Origin: an uncultured Oscillospiraceae bacterium
GTDB taxonomy: Bacteria > Bacillota > Clostridia > Oscillospirales > Acutalibacteraceae
Direction: 5' to 3'
DNA length: 46,669 nucleotides
Assembly (NCBI GenBank): GCA_902492895.1
Contig: CABUNG010000019.1
Location: 1 to 46,669, forward strand
Each line of letters opens with the position of its first letter. The first letter of the stretch is position 1. The notes below the pieces were generated by a model. It was not told where the DNA came from, made no database searches, and worked only from the letters and a program-made list of their open reading frames with translations. Position numbers and translations under genes: made by a program. Below, piece after piece: positions 8,363-16,546 of this stretch.

Positions 8363-9073
8363 ATGCTGACGGAGTTTCTGAAAAACAGCTGGCTCGCCCT
8401 GCTGCTGACGGCGGCGGCCGCCTATTTGCTGGGCAGCTTCAATTCCGCCATCATCGTCACCAAACTCTTTGCAAAAGACGATATCCGGAATTACGGCAGC
8501 GGCAACGCGGGCGCCACCAATGTGCTGCGCTCTCAAGGCAAGCTGCCCGCCCTGCTGACCACGGCCGGGGACCTGCTCAAGAGCTTTTTGTCGGTTTTCA
8601 TCGGCGGCTGGCTCATGGAAAACCTCAATCTATATTTTACGGGACTAGATAGCTTTCGGGCCGTATCACCGGAAGAAGCGGTGCTCATCGGCCAGTATCT
8701 GGCCGGGTTCCTCTGCATCATCGGCCATTTGTATCCGCTCTATTTCGGTTTCCGCGGCGGCAAAGGCGTTATGACCACCCTCGGCATGATGCTGATCCTG
8801 GATTGGCGGGTCGCCCTCATCTGCCTCGGCTTTTTTATCCTGGTCGTGCTCGTGTTCCGGATGGTGTCTCTCGGATCGATCATCGCGGCGGCGATGCTGC
8901 CGGTGTTTACCTATATTTTCCGGATCTTTGTCGACGGCCAGCCGGGCGAGACCGTCTGGTTCTGCACCGCGATGTCTCTGCTGATCGCGGCGATTCTCAT
9001 CATCAAGCACATCCCCAACATCAAACGGATCGTAAACGGGACCGAGAGCAAGCTGGGGAAAAAAGCCGGCTGA
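8363..9073 (+). CDS. plsY: Acyl-phosphate:glycerol-3-phosphate acyltransferase PlsY
   Basis: An integral membrane enzyme that transfers an acyl group from acyl phosphate to glycerol 3-phosphate, giving lysophosphatidic acid. The 236-residue protein has several membrane segments. The conserved loops are LGSFNSAII, GSGNAGATNVLR, and FGFRGGKGVMTTLG. The ATG at 8363 follows AAAGGAGG (8348-8355); the longer frame extending to 8159 overlaps der and is not needed. It lies 58 bases after der and directly before gpsA, which makes its glycerol 3-phosphate substrate. Confidence 0.94.
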   Translation: MLTEFLKNSWLALLLTAAAAYLLGSFNSAIIVTKLFAKDDIRNYGSGNAGATNVLRSQGKLPALLTTAGDLLKSFLSVFIGGWLMENLNLYFTGLDSFRAVSPEEAVLIGQYLAGFLCIIGHLYPLYFGFRGGKGVMTTLGMMLILDWRVALICLGFFILVVLVFRMVSLGSIIAAAMLPVFTYIFRIFVDGQPGETVWFCTAMSLLIAAILIIKHIPNIKRIVNGTESKLGKKAG

Positions 9074-9089
9074 TCGGGTCTGACGGTTC

Positions 9090-9117
9090 AGCGGCCCCAA
9101 CCGGGGCCGCTGGTTTT
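9090..9117 (+). terminator. Terminator-like hairpin between plsY and gpsA
   Basis: AGCGGCCCC and GGGGCCGCT pair perfectly over 9 bp around AACC, followed by GGTTTT. It sits in the 69-base gap between two genes of one pathway, so it may act as a partial terminator that lowers gpsA expression. Confidence 0.65.
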
Positions 9118-9142
9118 GTAACGTGAAGGAGGGCATCTGGAC

Positions 9143-10144
9143 ATGGCGCATATTGCAATCTGCGGCGCTGGCGGCTGGGGAACGGCGCTGGCGGTCATGG
9201 CGTCCCGGTATGGGCAGGATGTGACCCTGTGGTCCCCTTTTGAAGAGGAAATCGAGGGGATCCGGCGGCATGGCGAACAGAAAAAATTGCTGCCGGGCAT
9301 TCCTGTGCCGCCTGGAATCCGCCTGACCACCGATCTGGCCTGTACGGGCAGGGCGGACCTGGTTCTTCTGACAGTCCCCTCCTTTGCCGTGGGGCAAACC
9401 GCGGAAAAACTCCGGCCCTTCCTGCATCCGGGCGCGGTGGTGGCCAACGCCGGCAAGGGACTCGAAGAGACCTCTCTGCGGCGTTTCAGCGATATCCTAG
9501 GTGAAAAGCTCCCCGGTGTGCGGGTGGTGGCCCTGTCGGGACCATCCCATGCCGAGGAAGTGGGACGGGGAGTTCCCACCTCCGTCGTGAGCGCCTCTGC
9601 GGATCTGGAGGCCGCCGAGCTGGTCCAGGATCTGCTGATGAATCCGGCTTTTCGGATTTATGTCAGCCGGGATATCGTGGGGGTGGAACTGGGCGGTGCG
9701 CTCAAGAACGTCATCGCCCTGGCTGCGGGTATCTGCGACGGCCTGGATATGGGGGATAACACCAAAGCCGCCCTGATGACCAGGGGACTTGCCGAAATGG
9801 CGCGCCTGGGTGTCGCGATGGGAGCCGGCGCGGATACGTTTGCCGGCCTGTCCGGCATGGGGGATCTGATCGTGACCTGCGGGAGCATGCATTCCCGGAA
9901 CCGCCGGGCCGGCATCCTGATCGGCCAGGGCGTCAGCCCGGCCGAGGCTGTGCGGCAGGTGGGAACGGTGGAAGGGTATCTGGCCGCCGGAGCCGCCTGG
10001 AAGCTGGCCCGGCGTGAAGGGGTCAGCATGCCCATCACCGAACAGTGCTACCGGGTCTGCTATGAAGGGCAGTCCCCTGAGGAGGCGATCCATGCCCTGA
10101 TGGGCCGCCCGAAACGGCATGAGGGGGAACATCCCTGGCTGTGA
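9143..10144 (+). CDS. gpsA: Glycerol-3-phosphate dehydrogenase [NAD(P)+]
   Basis: Reduces dihydroxyacetone phosphate to sn-glycerol 3-phosphate, the backbone for phospholipids, in the cytoplasm. The 333-residue protein has the usual length, an N-terminal dinucleotide-binding GAGGWGTA (residues 8-15), LSGPSHAEEVGRG in the catalytic region, GALKNVIALAAGICDG with the active-site lysine, and GLSGMGDLIVTC. The ATG at 9143 is preceded by GAAGGAGGG at 9125-9133. Its product feeds PlsY, encoded just upstream. A strong terminator follows at 10250. Confidence 0.96.
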   Translation: MAHIAICGAGGWGTALAVMASRYGQDVTLWSPFEEEIEGIRRHGEQKKLLPGIPVPPGIRLTTDLACTGRADLVLLTVPSFAVGQTAEKLRPFLHPGAVVANAGKGLEETSLRRFSDILGEKLPGVRVVALSGPSHAEEVGRGVPTSVVSASADLEAAELVQDLLMNPAFRIYVSRDIVGVELGGALKNVIALAAGICDGLDMGDNTKAALMTRGLAEMARLGVAMGAGADTFAGLSGMGDLIVTCGSMHSRNRRAGILIGQGVSPAEAVRQVGTVEGYLAAGAAWKLARREGVSMPITEQCYRVCYEGQSPEEAIHALMGRPKRHEGEHPWL

Positions 10145-10249
10145 GCCGGATCTATAGAATCCTGCAAAGAATGAGCGCAACAACGCCACCTTTCGAAATG
10201 AAAACCAGCAAGAATACACGGATTCAGACATAATCAGTGGCAGAGGAAA

Positions 10250-10285
10250 AAGGAGGGGATGGAACGTTTCCATCCCCTCCTTCTT
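10250..10285 (+). terminator. Terminator after gpsA
   Basis: GGAGGGGATGGAA (10252-10264) pairs perfectly with TTCCATCCCCTCC (10268-10280) around a three-base loop. It is followed by TTCTT and preceded by a run of A. Confidence 0.85.
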
Positions 10286-10322
10286 GACAGGGGGAGGATC
10301 CGGGTGTAAGATACGTACGGCG

Positions 10323-10372
10323 CCTGACACGAGACCGCTGCGGCCAAACGGCTGCAGCGGTCTCGTGTCAGG
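10323..10372. repeat. Perfect long hairpin upstream of the MATE gene
   Basis: Bases 10323-10345 pair with 10350-10372 over 23 positions with a single G-T wobble (10342-10353), closing on an AAAC tetraloop. No T-run follows on either strand, so it is not a normal terminator. It lies 49 bases before the MATE start codon and about 40 bases after the gpsA terminator. I see no second copy in the window. The rest of 10145-10420 shows no gene. Confidence 0.85.
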
Positions 10373-10420
10373 GACATTCCGGCTGCAGAAAGCCGCTTAA
10401 ACGATTGGGGAGACCACGCC

Positions 10421-11824
10421 GTGACCAATGACCTGACCAGGGGAAATCCGCTTAAGCAGATCCTGTTTTTTACGATTCCGCTTTTGATCGGCAATTTGTT
10501 TCAGCAGTTTTACAGTATGGCGGACACCATGATCGTCGGACGGACCATCGGGGTGGACGCTTTGGCGGCCGTGGGCGCCACGGGAAGCATTTCCTTTTTG
10601 ATTCTGGGGTTTTCCCAGGGCCTCACGTCGGGATTCGCCGTGATCACGGCGCAGCGGTTCGGGGCGGGAGACGCGGACGGCGTGCGAAAGAGCGTGACGT
10701 CGAGTATCCTGCTCAGCGTGGTTATCACAGTGGCACTAACCGCTATTAGCGTGCCGCTGGCACGGCCGATTCTGGAATGGATGCAGACGCCGGATGATAT
10801 CATCGACGATGCCTATGCGTATATCGTGGTGATATACGCGGGCATCGGCGCTTCGGTGATGTTCAATCTGCTGTCCAACATCATCCGCGCGCTCGGAGAC
10901 AGCCGGACGCCGCTGCTGTTCCTGGCGGCCGCGTGTGTGCTCAATATCGGGTTGGATTTCCTCTTGATTCTGTGGTGTTCCATGGGGGTGTCCGGGGCCG
11001 CGGTGGCGACGGTGATTTCCCAGCTGGTGTCCGGCGGCTTGTGCATCGTGTATATCTTCAAGCGCTTTCCTATCCTCCGTCTGCAGAGGAGCGACTGGAG
11101 GGTTGAGGGGAAGCTGCTGTGGGATGACGTCCGGGTGGGTCTGCCCATGGGCTTTCAGATGTGCATCATCGCCATCGGCGCTATGATCCTTCAGATATCC
11201 CTGAACCGGCTCGGTTCGGTGGCCATCGCGGGTTTCATCGCCGCGCAGAAAATCGATCAGCTGGCAAGTCAGCCGATGATGTCCTTCGGCATCACCATGG
11301 CCACTTACGCCGCGCAGAACTATGGAGCCGGGAATATGCGGCGGATTCGCACAGGGGTGCGCCGCTGCATCCTGCTGTCGGTCGGATTCAGCGTGGTGTG
11401 CGGAGCAATTTTGATTGCGGCGGCCAAACCTCTGGCCGGGCTCTTTGTCGGTCCGGGACAGCCGGATGTGCTGGACCATGCACAGACGTACCTGCTGCTC
11501 AACGCCTCCCTGTATTTTCTGCTGGCGCTGCTTTTTATCTTCCGATACACGCTGCAGGGTCTTGGCAAAAGCTTGTTCCCCACGATCGCGGGGGTGGCGG
11601 AACTTTTTATGCGGACCTTCGCCGCTGTGCTTCTGGCCAATATCTGGGGCTTTGCAGGGGTGTGTCTCGCCAATCCGATCGCCTGGCTGGGCGCGGTCAT
11701 ACCGCTCAGTTCGGCTTATATCGTGACCATTCGGCGGCTGATCCGGAAGGCGGACATGGAACCGGCCACGTCCGTTTCGGAGGAGGCCGCGGCAGAACCC
11801 GCTGCCGAAGCACAGATCGGGTAA
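10421..11824 (+). CDS. MATE family multidrug/cation exporter
   Basis: A 467-residue polytopic membrane protein of the MATE family, which exports organic cations or metabolites using a Na+ or H+ gradient. It shows the family layout of twelve hydrophobic segments in two similar halves. The N-terminus (GNPLKQILFFTIPLLIGNLFQQFYSMADTMIVGRTIG) and the loop IRALGDSRTPLLFLAAA are typical, and the second half repeats the pattern (TLQGLGKSLFPTIAG). The GTG at 10421 has GGGGAGA seven bases upstream. A charged, alanine-rich tail ends the protein. The substrate cannot be deduced. An unusual 23-bp hairpin precedes it. Confidence 0.92.
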   Translation: MTNDLTRGNPLKQILFFTIPLLIGNLFQQFYSMADTMIVGRTIGVDALAAVGATGSISFLILGFSQGLTSGFAVITAQRFGAGDADGVRKSVTSSILLSVVITVALTAISVPLARPILEWMQTPDDIIDDAYAYIVVIYAGIGASVMFNLLSNIIRALGDSRTPLLFLAAACVLNIGLDFLLILWCSMGVSGAAVATVISQLVSGGLCIVYIFKRFPILRLQRSDWRVEGKLLWDDVRVGLPMGFQMCIIAIGAMILQISLNRLGSVAIAGFIAAQKIDQLASQPMMSFGITMATYAAQNYGAGNMRRIRTGVRRCILLSVGFSVVCGAILIAAAKPLAGLFVGPGQPDVLDHAQTYLLLNASLYFLLALLFIFRYTLQGLGKSLFPTIAGVAELFMRTFAAVLLANIWGFAGVCLANPIAWLGAVIPLSSAYIVTIRRLIRKADMEPATSVSEEAAAEPAAEAQIG

Positions 11825-11908
11825 CGGAAAAAGCCCTCCGCTAAGGACGCGAAAAAACGGGAAGGGTCAAGAAAACGCCGGCGCGCGCCTATGAATTTGT
11901 GAATACGT

Positions 11909-11963
11909 GCCGGTCTTCTTGAAGACCGGCAAAAAGCCGCTCCGGCCTTGCCGGAGCGGCTTT
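11909..11963. terminator. Tandem hairpins between convergent MATE gene and degV
   Basis: GCCGGTCTTC/GAAGACCGGC (11909-11930) forms a perfect 10-bp stem. It is followed by a perfect 14-bp stem AAAGCCGCTCCGGC/GCCGGAGCGGCTTT (11933-11963). Read on the minus strand, the second stem runs into TTTTT, a standard terminator for degV. The first may serve the MATE transcript. Confidence 0.85.
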
Positions 11964-11977
11964 GATTAACAAAAGAT

Positions 11978-12835
11978 TCAGCTGTTGGTCATGAAGAGCA
12001 CGCCGAGGGTATTGGGCCCGCAGTGGGAGGAGATGGTACAGCCGGCTCTCGTGACAAAGATTTCCTTGAAATCCGCATACTGCTGAACCAGATTCCGCAC
12101 CATCTCGATCCGCTCCTCCGAAATGCCGGAATGGGTGATGAACACCCGGTCGGTTTTCAGATCGGCGCAGCCCTCCAACTTGTCTTTGACATACTGGGTG
12201 AGAGCTTTGTCAAGGGAGCCGCGGTATTTCTTTCCGACATTCATCGATCCGTCGGCAGAGTTGACCTCAATGCAGGGCTTGAGCTGCAGCAGATTGGCGC
12301 CCAGCATGGCCAGCGCCGAACAGCGTCCCCCCTTGTACAGGAATTCGAGGGTATCGATGACGAAACTCGCATGGCAGCGGGCGGTGAGTTCCTGCACCTC
12401 GCGGGCCACCTGCTCGGCGGGCATCCCTGCAGCGATCCGGTCGGCCGCCTCCAAAACAGCCAGACCGGAACCGGTCGACAGATTGCGGCTGTCCACGGCG
12501 TAAACGCCCGGCATCTCTTCAGCGGCCATGCGGCAGTTATTGTAGCTGGCCGACAGGCCCGAACCGAGGGTGACGTGCACAACCTCATACCCCTGATCGG
12601 TGAACTGCTTAAAAAAGGCTGTATATTCAGCGGCGTTGATCGCCGCTGTCTTCGGCAGGATGTTCCGTTCGCGATAGACGCGGTAAATTTCATCGGGGAC
12701 CAAATCCACCCCATCGGAATAGGTTTTGCCGTCGAGAATGACGTGGAAAGGATAATAATGCACGTCATATCGTTCCCGCAGCATGTCTCCCAGGTCACAG
12801 GTGCTGTCCGCGCACAGGACCGTCTTTTTACTCAA
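11978..12835 (-). CDS. DegV family fatty-acid-binding protein
   Basis: DegV proteins bind fatty acids between two alpha/beta domains and, in Firmicutes, can present them to fatty acid kinase FakA as FakB does. The 285-residue protein has ADSTCDL near the N-terminus, TLGSGLSASYNNCRMA, DSRNLSTGSGLAV and the C-terminal TISSHCGPNTLGVLF. I chose the TTG at 12835 as start because TGGAGGAA lies nine bases upstream and it gives the normal SKKTVLCADSTCDL beginning; an ATG at 12868 would place this ribosome binding site inside the gene. The gene is divergent from the polysaccharide deacetylase. No fakA is seen here. Confidence 0.9.
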   Translation of the reverse strand: MSKKTVLCADSTCDLGDMLRERYDVHYYPFHVILDGKTYSDGVDLVPDEIYRVYRERNILPKTAAINAAEYTAFFKQFTDQGYEVVHVTLGSGLSASYNNCRMAAEEMPGVYAVDSRNLSTGSGLAVLEAADRIAAGMPAEQVAREVQELTARCHASFVIDTLEFLYKGGRCSALAMLGANLLQLKPCIEVNSADGSMNVGKKYRGSLDKALTQYVKDKLEGCADLKTDRVFITHSGISEERIEMVRNLVQQYADFKEIFVTRAGCTISSHCGPNTLGVLFMTNS

Positions 12836-12900
12836 GGACGCATTCCTCCATTCTGAATCTCTTTCCAAAGACCCTTATACCATATCATAAAACCCTAAAA

Positions 12901-12928
12901 ATTACAAGTTGATTACAAATGATTACAA
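12901..12928. repeat. Three direct ATTACAA repeats between divergent genes
   Basis: ATTACAA occurs at 12901-12907, 12912-12918 and 12922-12928, with centres 11 and 10 bases apart, i.e. about one helical turn. They lie just upstream of the -35 box of the deacetylase promoter and within the divergent control region of degV. They could be binding sites for a protein contacting one face of the DNA. Confidence 0.55.
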
Positions 12929-12942
12929 AAAGGGTGATCGAC

Positions 12943-12970
12943 TTGTTTTTCCGGACAGGTATGTTAAAAT
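12943..12970 (+). promoter_or_regulatory. Promoter of the polysaccharide deacetylase
   Basis: TTGTTT (12943-12948) and TAAAAT (12965-12970) with a 16-base spacer lie 32 bases before the start codon. Confidence 0.6.
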
Positions 12971-13002
12971 ACGGATAGTGGTACAGGAAAGCAGGGAACG
13001 GG

Positions 13003-14037
13003 ATGAAGAAATTGAAGGGGATCAACCGCCGGCTGTTCATTGGGCTGACGGCGTGTACGCTGCTGCTCGTGATGTCGCTGGCTGGCAACGGCATCGCCAT
13101 TTTTCACGACCGGCAGGAAGGGGCTATGGCGGATCGGCTGACTTCTGAAAACGAGGAGCTGAAGGCCCAACTCGCCTCTCTCGAGGAACAGGCGGACAGC
13201 CTGCAGGCCCAGCTCGGGGCATTGTCCGAACAGGCGGACGAATGGGCGGCCGAAAAAGAGGCGCTGACGGCGCAGCTGGAAGAAGCCAAGAAGAAGGCGG
13301 CTCAGCTCGAACAGCAGCTGGTGTCTAAGGGAATCGCGCCCTATGTGCCGACCGCGTCGGTAACGGAGGCGGGGGATGTGGTTCTGCAGCTTGCCAAACC
13401 GGAGTATGCCGTGGGAACCAAACTGATCGCCCTGACGTTTGACGACGGGCCGGGAAAATATACGGACCGTCTGCTCGATGAGCTGAAAGCCCGCGGCGTT
13501 CACGCTACTTTTTTTGTGGTGGGGCAGAACGCGCAGCGGTACACCTCCACTCTCAAGCGGATGATCGATGAGGGGCATGTCATCGGCAATCACACGATGA
13601 ACCATAAAAATCTCACCAAGCTGTCGGAGAGCGAAGCCCTTCAGCAGATCAACGGCTGTGCCGACATTGTGGAAAAGGCCTGCGGCGTGCGGCCGTATCT
13701 GCTCCGCTGCCCGGGCGGCAATGTCAACGACGCGGTGAAAAAGGTGCTGAAGGATCAGCATCTGGCATTGATCAACTGGTCGGTGGACACGCGGGACTGG
13801 CAAAGCCGCGATACCGAGAAGGTGCTGGCCACCGCTTTCCAGAGCGGGCCGTATGGGATTCAGGACGGCGCGATCGTGCTGATGCACGACGTGTATGAAA
13901 CCACTCTGAATGCGGCCGTCCGGATGATCGACCGTCTGCTCGCCGACGGCTATACCATCGTCACGGTGCCCGAGCTGCTGGCTGCCCGCAATGAGGTGGT
14001 GTATGCGGGGGTTCAGTATCACGCAGCATTCGGATAA
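13003..14037 (+). CDS. Membrane-anchored polysaccharide deacetylase (NodB domain)
   Basis: A predicted extracytoplasmic deacetylase of the carbohydrate esterase 4 class, likely acting on peptidoglycan or another N-acetylated glycan. The 344-residue protein has a single N-terminal membrane anchor (about 11-33), a charged coiled coil (about 42-108) that would hold the catalytic domain away from the membrane, and a NodB domain. Catalytic motifs are TFDDGP (145-150), the metal-binding HTMNH (His197, His201), RCPGG (235-239) and LMHD (293-296). The ATG at 13003 has a purine-rich upstream region but no perfect ribosome binding site. Sporulation deacetylases such as PdaA lack the coiled coil, so I do not assign a symbol. 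Confidence 0.9.
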   Translation: MKKLKGINRRLFIGLTACTLLLVMSLAGNGIAIFHDRQEGAMADRLTSENEELKAQLASLEEQADSLQAQLGALSEQADEWAAEKEALTAQLEEAKKKAAQLEQQLVSKGIAPYVPTASVTEAGDVVLQLAKPEYAVGTKLIALTFDDGPGKYTDRLLDELKARGVHATFFVVGQNAQRYTSTLKRMIDEGHVIGNHTMNHKNLTKLSESEALQQINGCADIVEKACGVRPYLLRCPGGNVNDAVKKVLKDQHLALINWSVDTRDWQSRDTEKVLATAFQSGPYGIQDGAIVLMHDVYETTLNAAVRMIDRLLADGYTIVTVPELLAARNEVVYAGVQYHAAFG

Positions 14038-14058
14038 GGATCTTTAGATGGAATCAAT

Positions 14059-14101
14059 AAAAAGAGCCGCCCGTTCTGCCTTTGGCAGAACGGGCGGCTC
14101 T
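14059..14101 (-). terminator. Terminator of the small minus-strand gene
   Basis: A perfect 18-bp stem (14063-14080 with 14084-14101) around TTT. On the minus strand it is followed by TTTTTATTG. It also sits 22 bases after the convergent deacetylase gene and may stop both transcripts. Confidence 0.88.
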
Positions 14102-14116
14102 GTGCTGTCCAATGGC

Positions 14117-14377
14117 TTAATCGTTTTTCACACGATCTTCGCCGTACAGATTCAGACGGAACAAACGGGATTCATCGTCCATGTTTTTGCATGTGACGGT
14201 GGCTTCGCCGATGTTGCCCCAGTCGATGGCGCTGGACAGCGCCAACAGCTGCGTCAGACGGCTTTTCAGGTTGAGGACGTCGCCGTCGGGGGTTTTCAGA
14301 TACACATCGCCTTTGGCGGTGGAGGCAAACTCCATCAGCTTGTTGAAATCAAAATTGTGAATTTGCAGATCGGCCAT
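14117..14377 (-). CDS. Small conserved hypothetical protein
   Basis: An 86-residue soluble protein with no signal or membrane segment. The centre reads GDVYLKTPDGDVLNLKSRLTQLL, followed by a strand-rich C-terminal part (EATVTCKNMDDESRLFRLNLYGE). I have the impression of similar small proteins in other Clostridia but cannot name a characterised family. I chose the ATG at 14377 because AAAGGAG lies upstream with normal spacing; the longer frame to 14404 would include that site. It has its own strong promoter and its own terminator, so it is a complete one-gene unit. Confidence 0.72.
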   Translation of the reverse strand: MADLQIHNFDFNKLMEFASTAKGDVYLKTPDGDVLNLKSRLTQLLALSSAIDWGNIGEATVTCKNMDDESRLFRLNLYGEDRVKND

Positions 14378-14442
14378 GATTTTCAGACTCCTTTCAAGAG
14401 GCACTCAGGTGCGAGAAACATGGTTCTGCTTCCTGCTCTTTT

Positions 14443-14471
14443 ATTATATACAGACATTTCCAGATTATCAA
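14443..14471 (-). promoter_or_regulatory. Promoter of the small minus-strand gene
   Basis: On the minus strand TTGATA (14471-14466) and TATAAT (14448-14443) are separated by 17 bases. The 5' leader would be about 55 bases. The remaining stretch from here to 14648 is AT-rich and shows no gene. Confidence 0.75.
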
Positions 14472-14648
14472 CAAGCAAAAATACCGAACTTTGACAATCG
14501 TCCCCATACATTGTAGTTATTACGCACAATATCAAAAAATGAATCCTGTGTATTATTAACAAAATCGTTTTCTCCTGCATAAAAGATGCCAACGGCGGCC
14601 CCCAATAGGGAAAAGCCTGCATTTTACAAAAGATTCACAATTTGAATA

Positions 14649-14677
14649 TTGACAGAGCCCCCGGGGAATGGTAGAGT
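14649..14677 (+). promoter_or_regulatory. Sigma-A promoter of the hrcA operon
   Basis: TTGACA (14649-14654) and TAGAGT (14672-14677) are separated by 17 bases. Transcription should start close to 14684, right at the CIRCE operator. Confidence 0.82.
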
Positions 14678-14684
14678 ATAGATG

Positions 14685-14711
14685 TTAGCACTCGACATCA
14701 AAGAGTGCTAA
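14685..14711. promoter_or_regulatory. CIRCE operator (HrcA binding site)
   Basis: TTAGCACTC (14685-14693), a nine-base spacer and GAGTGCTAA (14703-14711) match the CIRCE consensus exactly. HrcA binds this inverted repeat and represses until heat shock titrates GroEL. Its place at the transcription start shows classical class I heat-shock autoregulation of the operon that encodes HrcA itself. Confidence 0.97.
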
Positions 14712-14777
14712 ACCCTGACACTGAAAACCCGCCCCTGTCCGGCTCTGTATGCCGGAATTCAAGAAAGGAAGATGGTC

Positions 14778-15809
14778 ATGGAGCTGGGTGAACGCAAACA
14801 AAAAATCCTGGCCGCCATCATCGACGCGTACATTCAAACCGGCGAACCGGTCGGCTCCAAGACGTTGGTGGAGATGCTGGACAACGCCGTTTCCTCCGCG
14901 ACCATCCGCAACGACATGGCGGATCTGGCCGCGGCGGGGTATCTCGAACAGCCGCACACCTCGGCCGGCCGCATTCCCACGGCCCGGGCGTTCCGGCTGT
15001 ACATCGATTCGCTGATGCATCGGCAGCCGCTGTCGGAAAAACGGCGGCGGGATATCGAGGATATGCTGACGGGTTCTGCCAGCGATCCGGAGCGCCTGAT
15101 CGAAGTGGCGGCGAAAGCCTTGGCCGCCGTGACCGGCTGTGCGGCGGTCACCACGACGCCGGATCAGCAGAGTTCGACCATCAAGCGCATTGAAGTGATG
15201 CGCTCGGGCAATCGCAGTGCGGCCCTGCTCCTGATGACCAGTTCGGGCGTGCTGCGCAGCCGTCTCTGCCGCTTTGAATGCGAGGTGGATACAGCCCTGC
15301 TCGAAAGACTTGGCAAGACGCTCAGCGCCGAGTTTCTGGATCAACCGCTGGCGGCCGTGAGTCTTGCGCAGGTGCAGAGTCTGCTTGTCGCCCTTGGGGA
15401 ATACGGTCTCGCCTGTGCGCCGGCTCTCACAGCTTTCGTCGAACTGGTGCAGGATTCGGCCGAAGCGGAGGTGCTGCTTTCCGGGCAGCTCAATCTGCTG
15501 CAGCACCCCGATTACGAATTGGAACGCGCCCGGTCCCTGTTGTCCTTTCTGTCCCAGCGGGAACTGCTCGCGGGGATGCTGACCGCGCATTCCGGGGGGC
15601 TGCGGGTGGTCCTGGGAAGCGAAAGCCCCCGTCCCGAGCTGGACGGATCGAGCATCATCGTCACCCGGTATTCCCAGGGGGGCGCAGCCAACGGTTCCAT
15701 CGGCATCATCGGACCCCTGCGGATGGATTACGCCGCCACGATTCCGCAGATCGAATATTTCGCGCAGACGGTCAGCCGGCTGTTAAGCGATCTTATCAAA
15801 GACGGCTGA
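14778..15809 (+). CDS. hrcA: Heat-inducible transcription repressor HrcA
   Basis: Repressor of class I heat-shock genes that binds CIRCE. The 343-residue protein has an N-terminal winged helix (LGERKQKILAAIIDAYIQTGEPVGSKTL, then SSATIRNDMADLAAAGYLEQPHTSAGRIPT) and the C-terminal HrcA domain ending in GSIGIIGPLRMDYA. I chose the ATG at 14778, six bases after AAAGGAAG; the ATG at 14772 directly abuts that site. It is the first gene of the hrcA-grpE-dnaK-dnaJ operon and has a perfect CIRCE in front, so it represses itself. Confidence 0.96.
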   Translation: MELGERKQKILAAIIDAYIQTGEPVGSKTLVEMLDNAVSSATIRNDMADLAAAGYLEQPHTSAGRIPTARAFRLYIDSLMHRQPLSEKRRRDIEDMLTGSASDPERLIEVAAKALAAVTGCAAVTTTPDQQSSTIKRIEVMRSGNRSAALLLMTSSGVLRSRLCRFECEVDTALLERLGKTLSAEFLDQPLAAVSLAQVQSLLVALGEYGLACAPALTAFVELVQDSAEAEVLLSGQLNLLQHPDYELERARSLLSFLSQRELLAGMLTAHSGGLRVVLGSESPRPELDGSSIIVTRYSQGGAANGSIGIIGPLRMDYAATIPQIEYFAQTVSRLLSDLIKDG

Positions 15810-15832
15810 GGCCGCGGAGAGGATGTTGGAAT

Positions 15833-16435
15833 ATGGACGAGACCAAAGAATACGGCGATCAGGTGCCGGACCCGGCGGATGCACAGACGGCGAATCCGGA
15901 GGCCGCCGCGAAACCGGCTGCGGAGGAGAAGTCCGATAAAGGGAAAAAAGCCAAAAAGGATAAAGCCGACAAAGACGGCGCCCAGTTGGAAGCGCTGACT
16001 GAAAAGCTGAAAAAGGCGGAGCAGGAGCTGGAGTCGACGAAAGACCAGTATCAGCGGATGCTGGCCGAGTACGCCAACTATAAGCGCCGAACCGAACAGG
16101 AAAAGGAACAGATCGGGCAGTTCAGCCGGGGCGAAATGCTCAAAGCCCTGCTGCCCACGGTGGATAATCTCGAACGGGCGGCCGACGCACCCGACGGCGA
16201 AGAGTATAAAAAGGGCGTGGATATGGTCATCCGCCAGTTCCACGAAGCGCTCGCCGGGCTGGGTCTCGAGGAGATCCCCGCCGCCGAACAGCCTTTCGAT
16301 CCTGAAATGCATCACGCCGTGATGCGGGAGGACGCCGACGGCGTCGAGCCGGACACGGTGACGGAAGTGTTCCAAAAAGGTTATCGCTACGGCGGCCGGG
16401 TTCTGCGCCCTGCCATGGTGAAAGTGGCCAATTAG
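15833..16435 (+). CDS. grpE: DnaK nucleotide exchange factor GrpE
   Basis: Releases ADP from DnaK and so drives the Hsp70 cycle. The 200-residue protein has a charged, Ala/Lys-rich disordered start (1-50), a long coiled coil (about 50-100, containing QYQRMLAEYANYKRRTEQEKEQ) and the C-terminal beta domain with QPFDPEMHHAV and VFQKGYRYGGRVLRPAMVKV. ATG at 15833 follows GGAGAGG at 15816-15822. It starts 23 bases after hrcA and shares its promoter. Confidence 0.95.
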   Translation: MDETKEYGDQVPDPADAQTANPEAAAKPAAEEKSDKGKKAKKDKADKDGAQLEALTEKLKKAEQELESTKDQYQRMLAEYANYKRRTEQEKEQIGQFSRGEMLKALLPTVDNLERAADAPDGEEYKKGVDMVIRQFHEALAGLGLEEIPAAEQPFDPEMHHAVMREDADGVEPDTVTEVFQKGYRYGGRVLRPAMVKVAN

Positions 16436-16546
16436 CACGCCGTCCGGTATGCGGCATTCGTTTGCAGTCTATACTTATCCTATGGGTTCCCCGCCGGCAG
16501 TACGGCGATGCAATACAGTGGAATACAACATCTGGAGGTAATAAAT

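Noticed and set aside
12901..12928. CRISPR-like array from the ATTACAA repeats
   Set aside because: The units are only 7 bases with 3-4 base gaps, far below the size of CRISPR repeats and spacers, and no cas gene is present.
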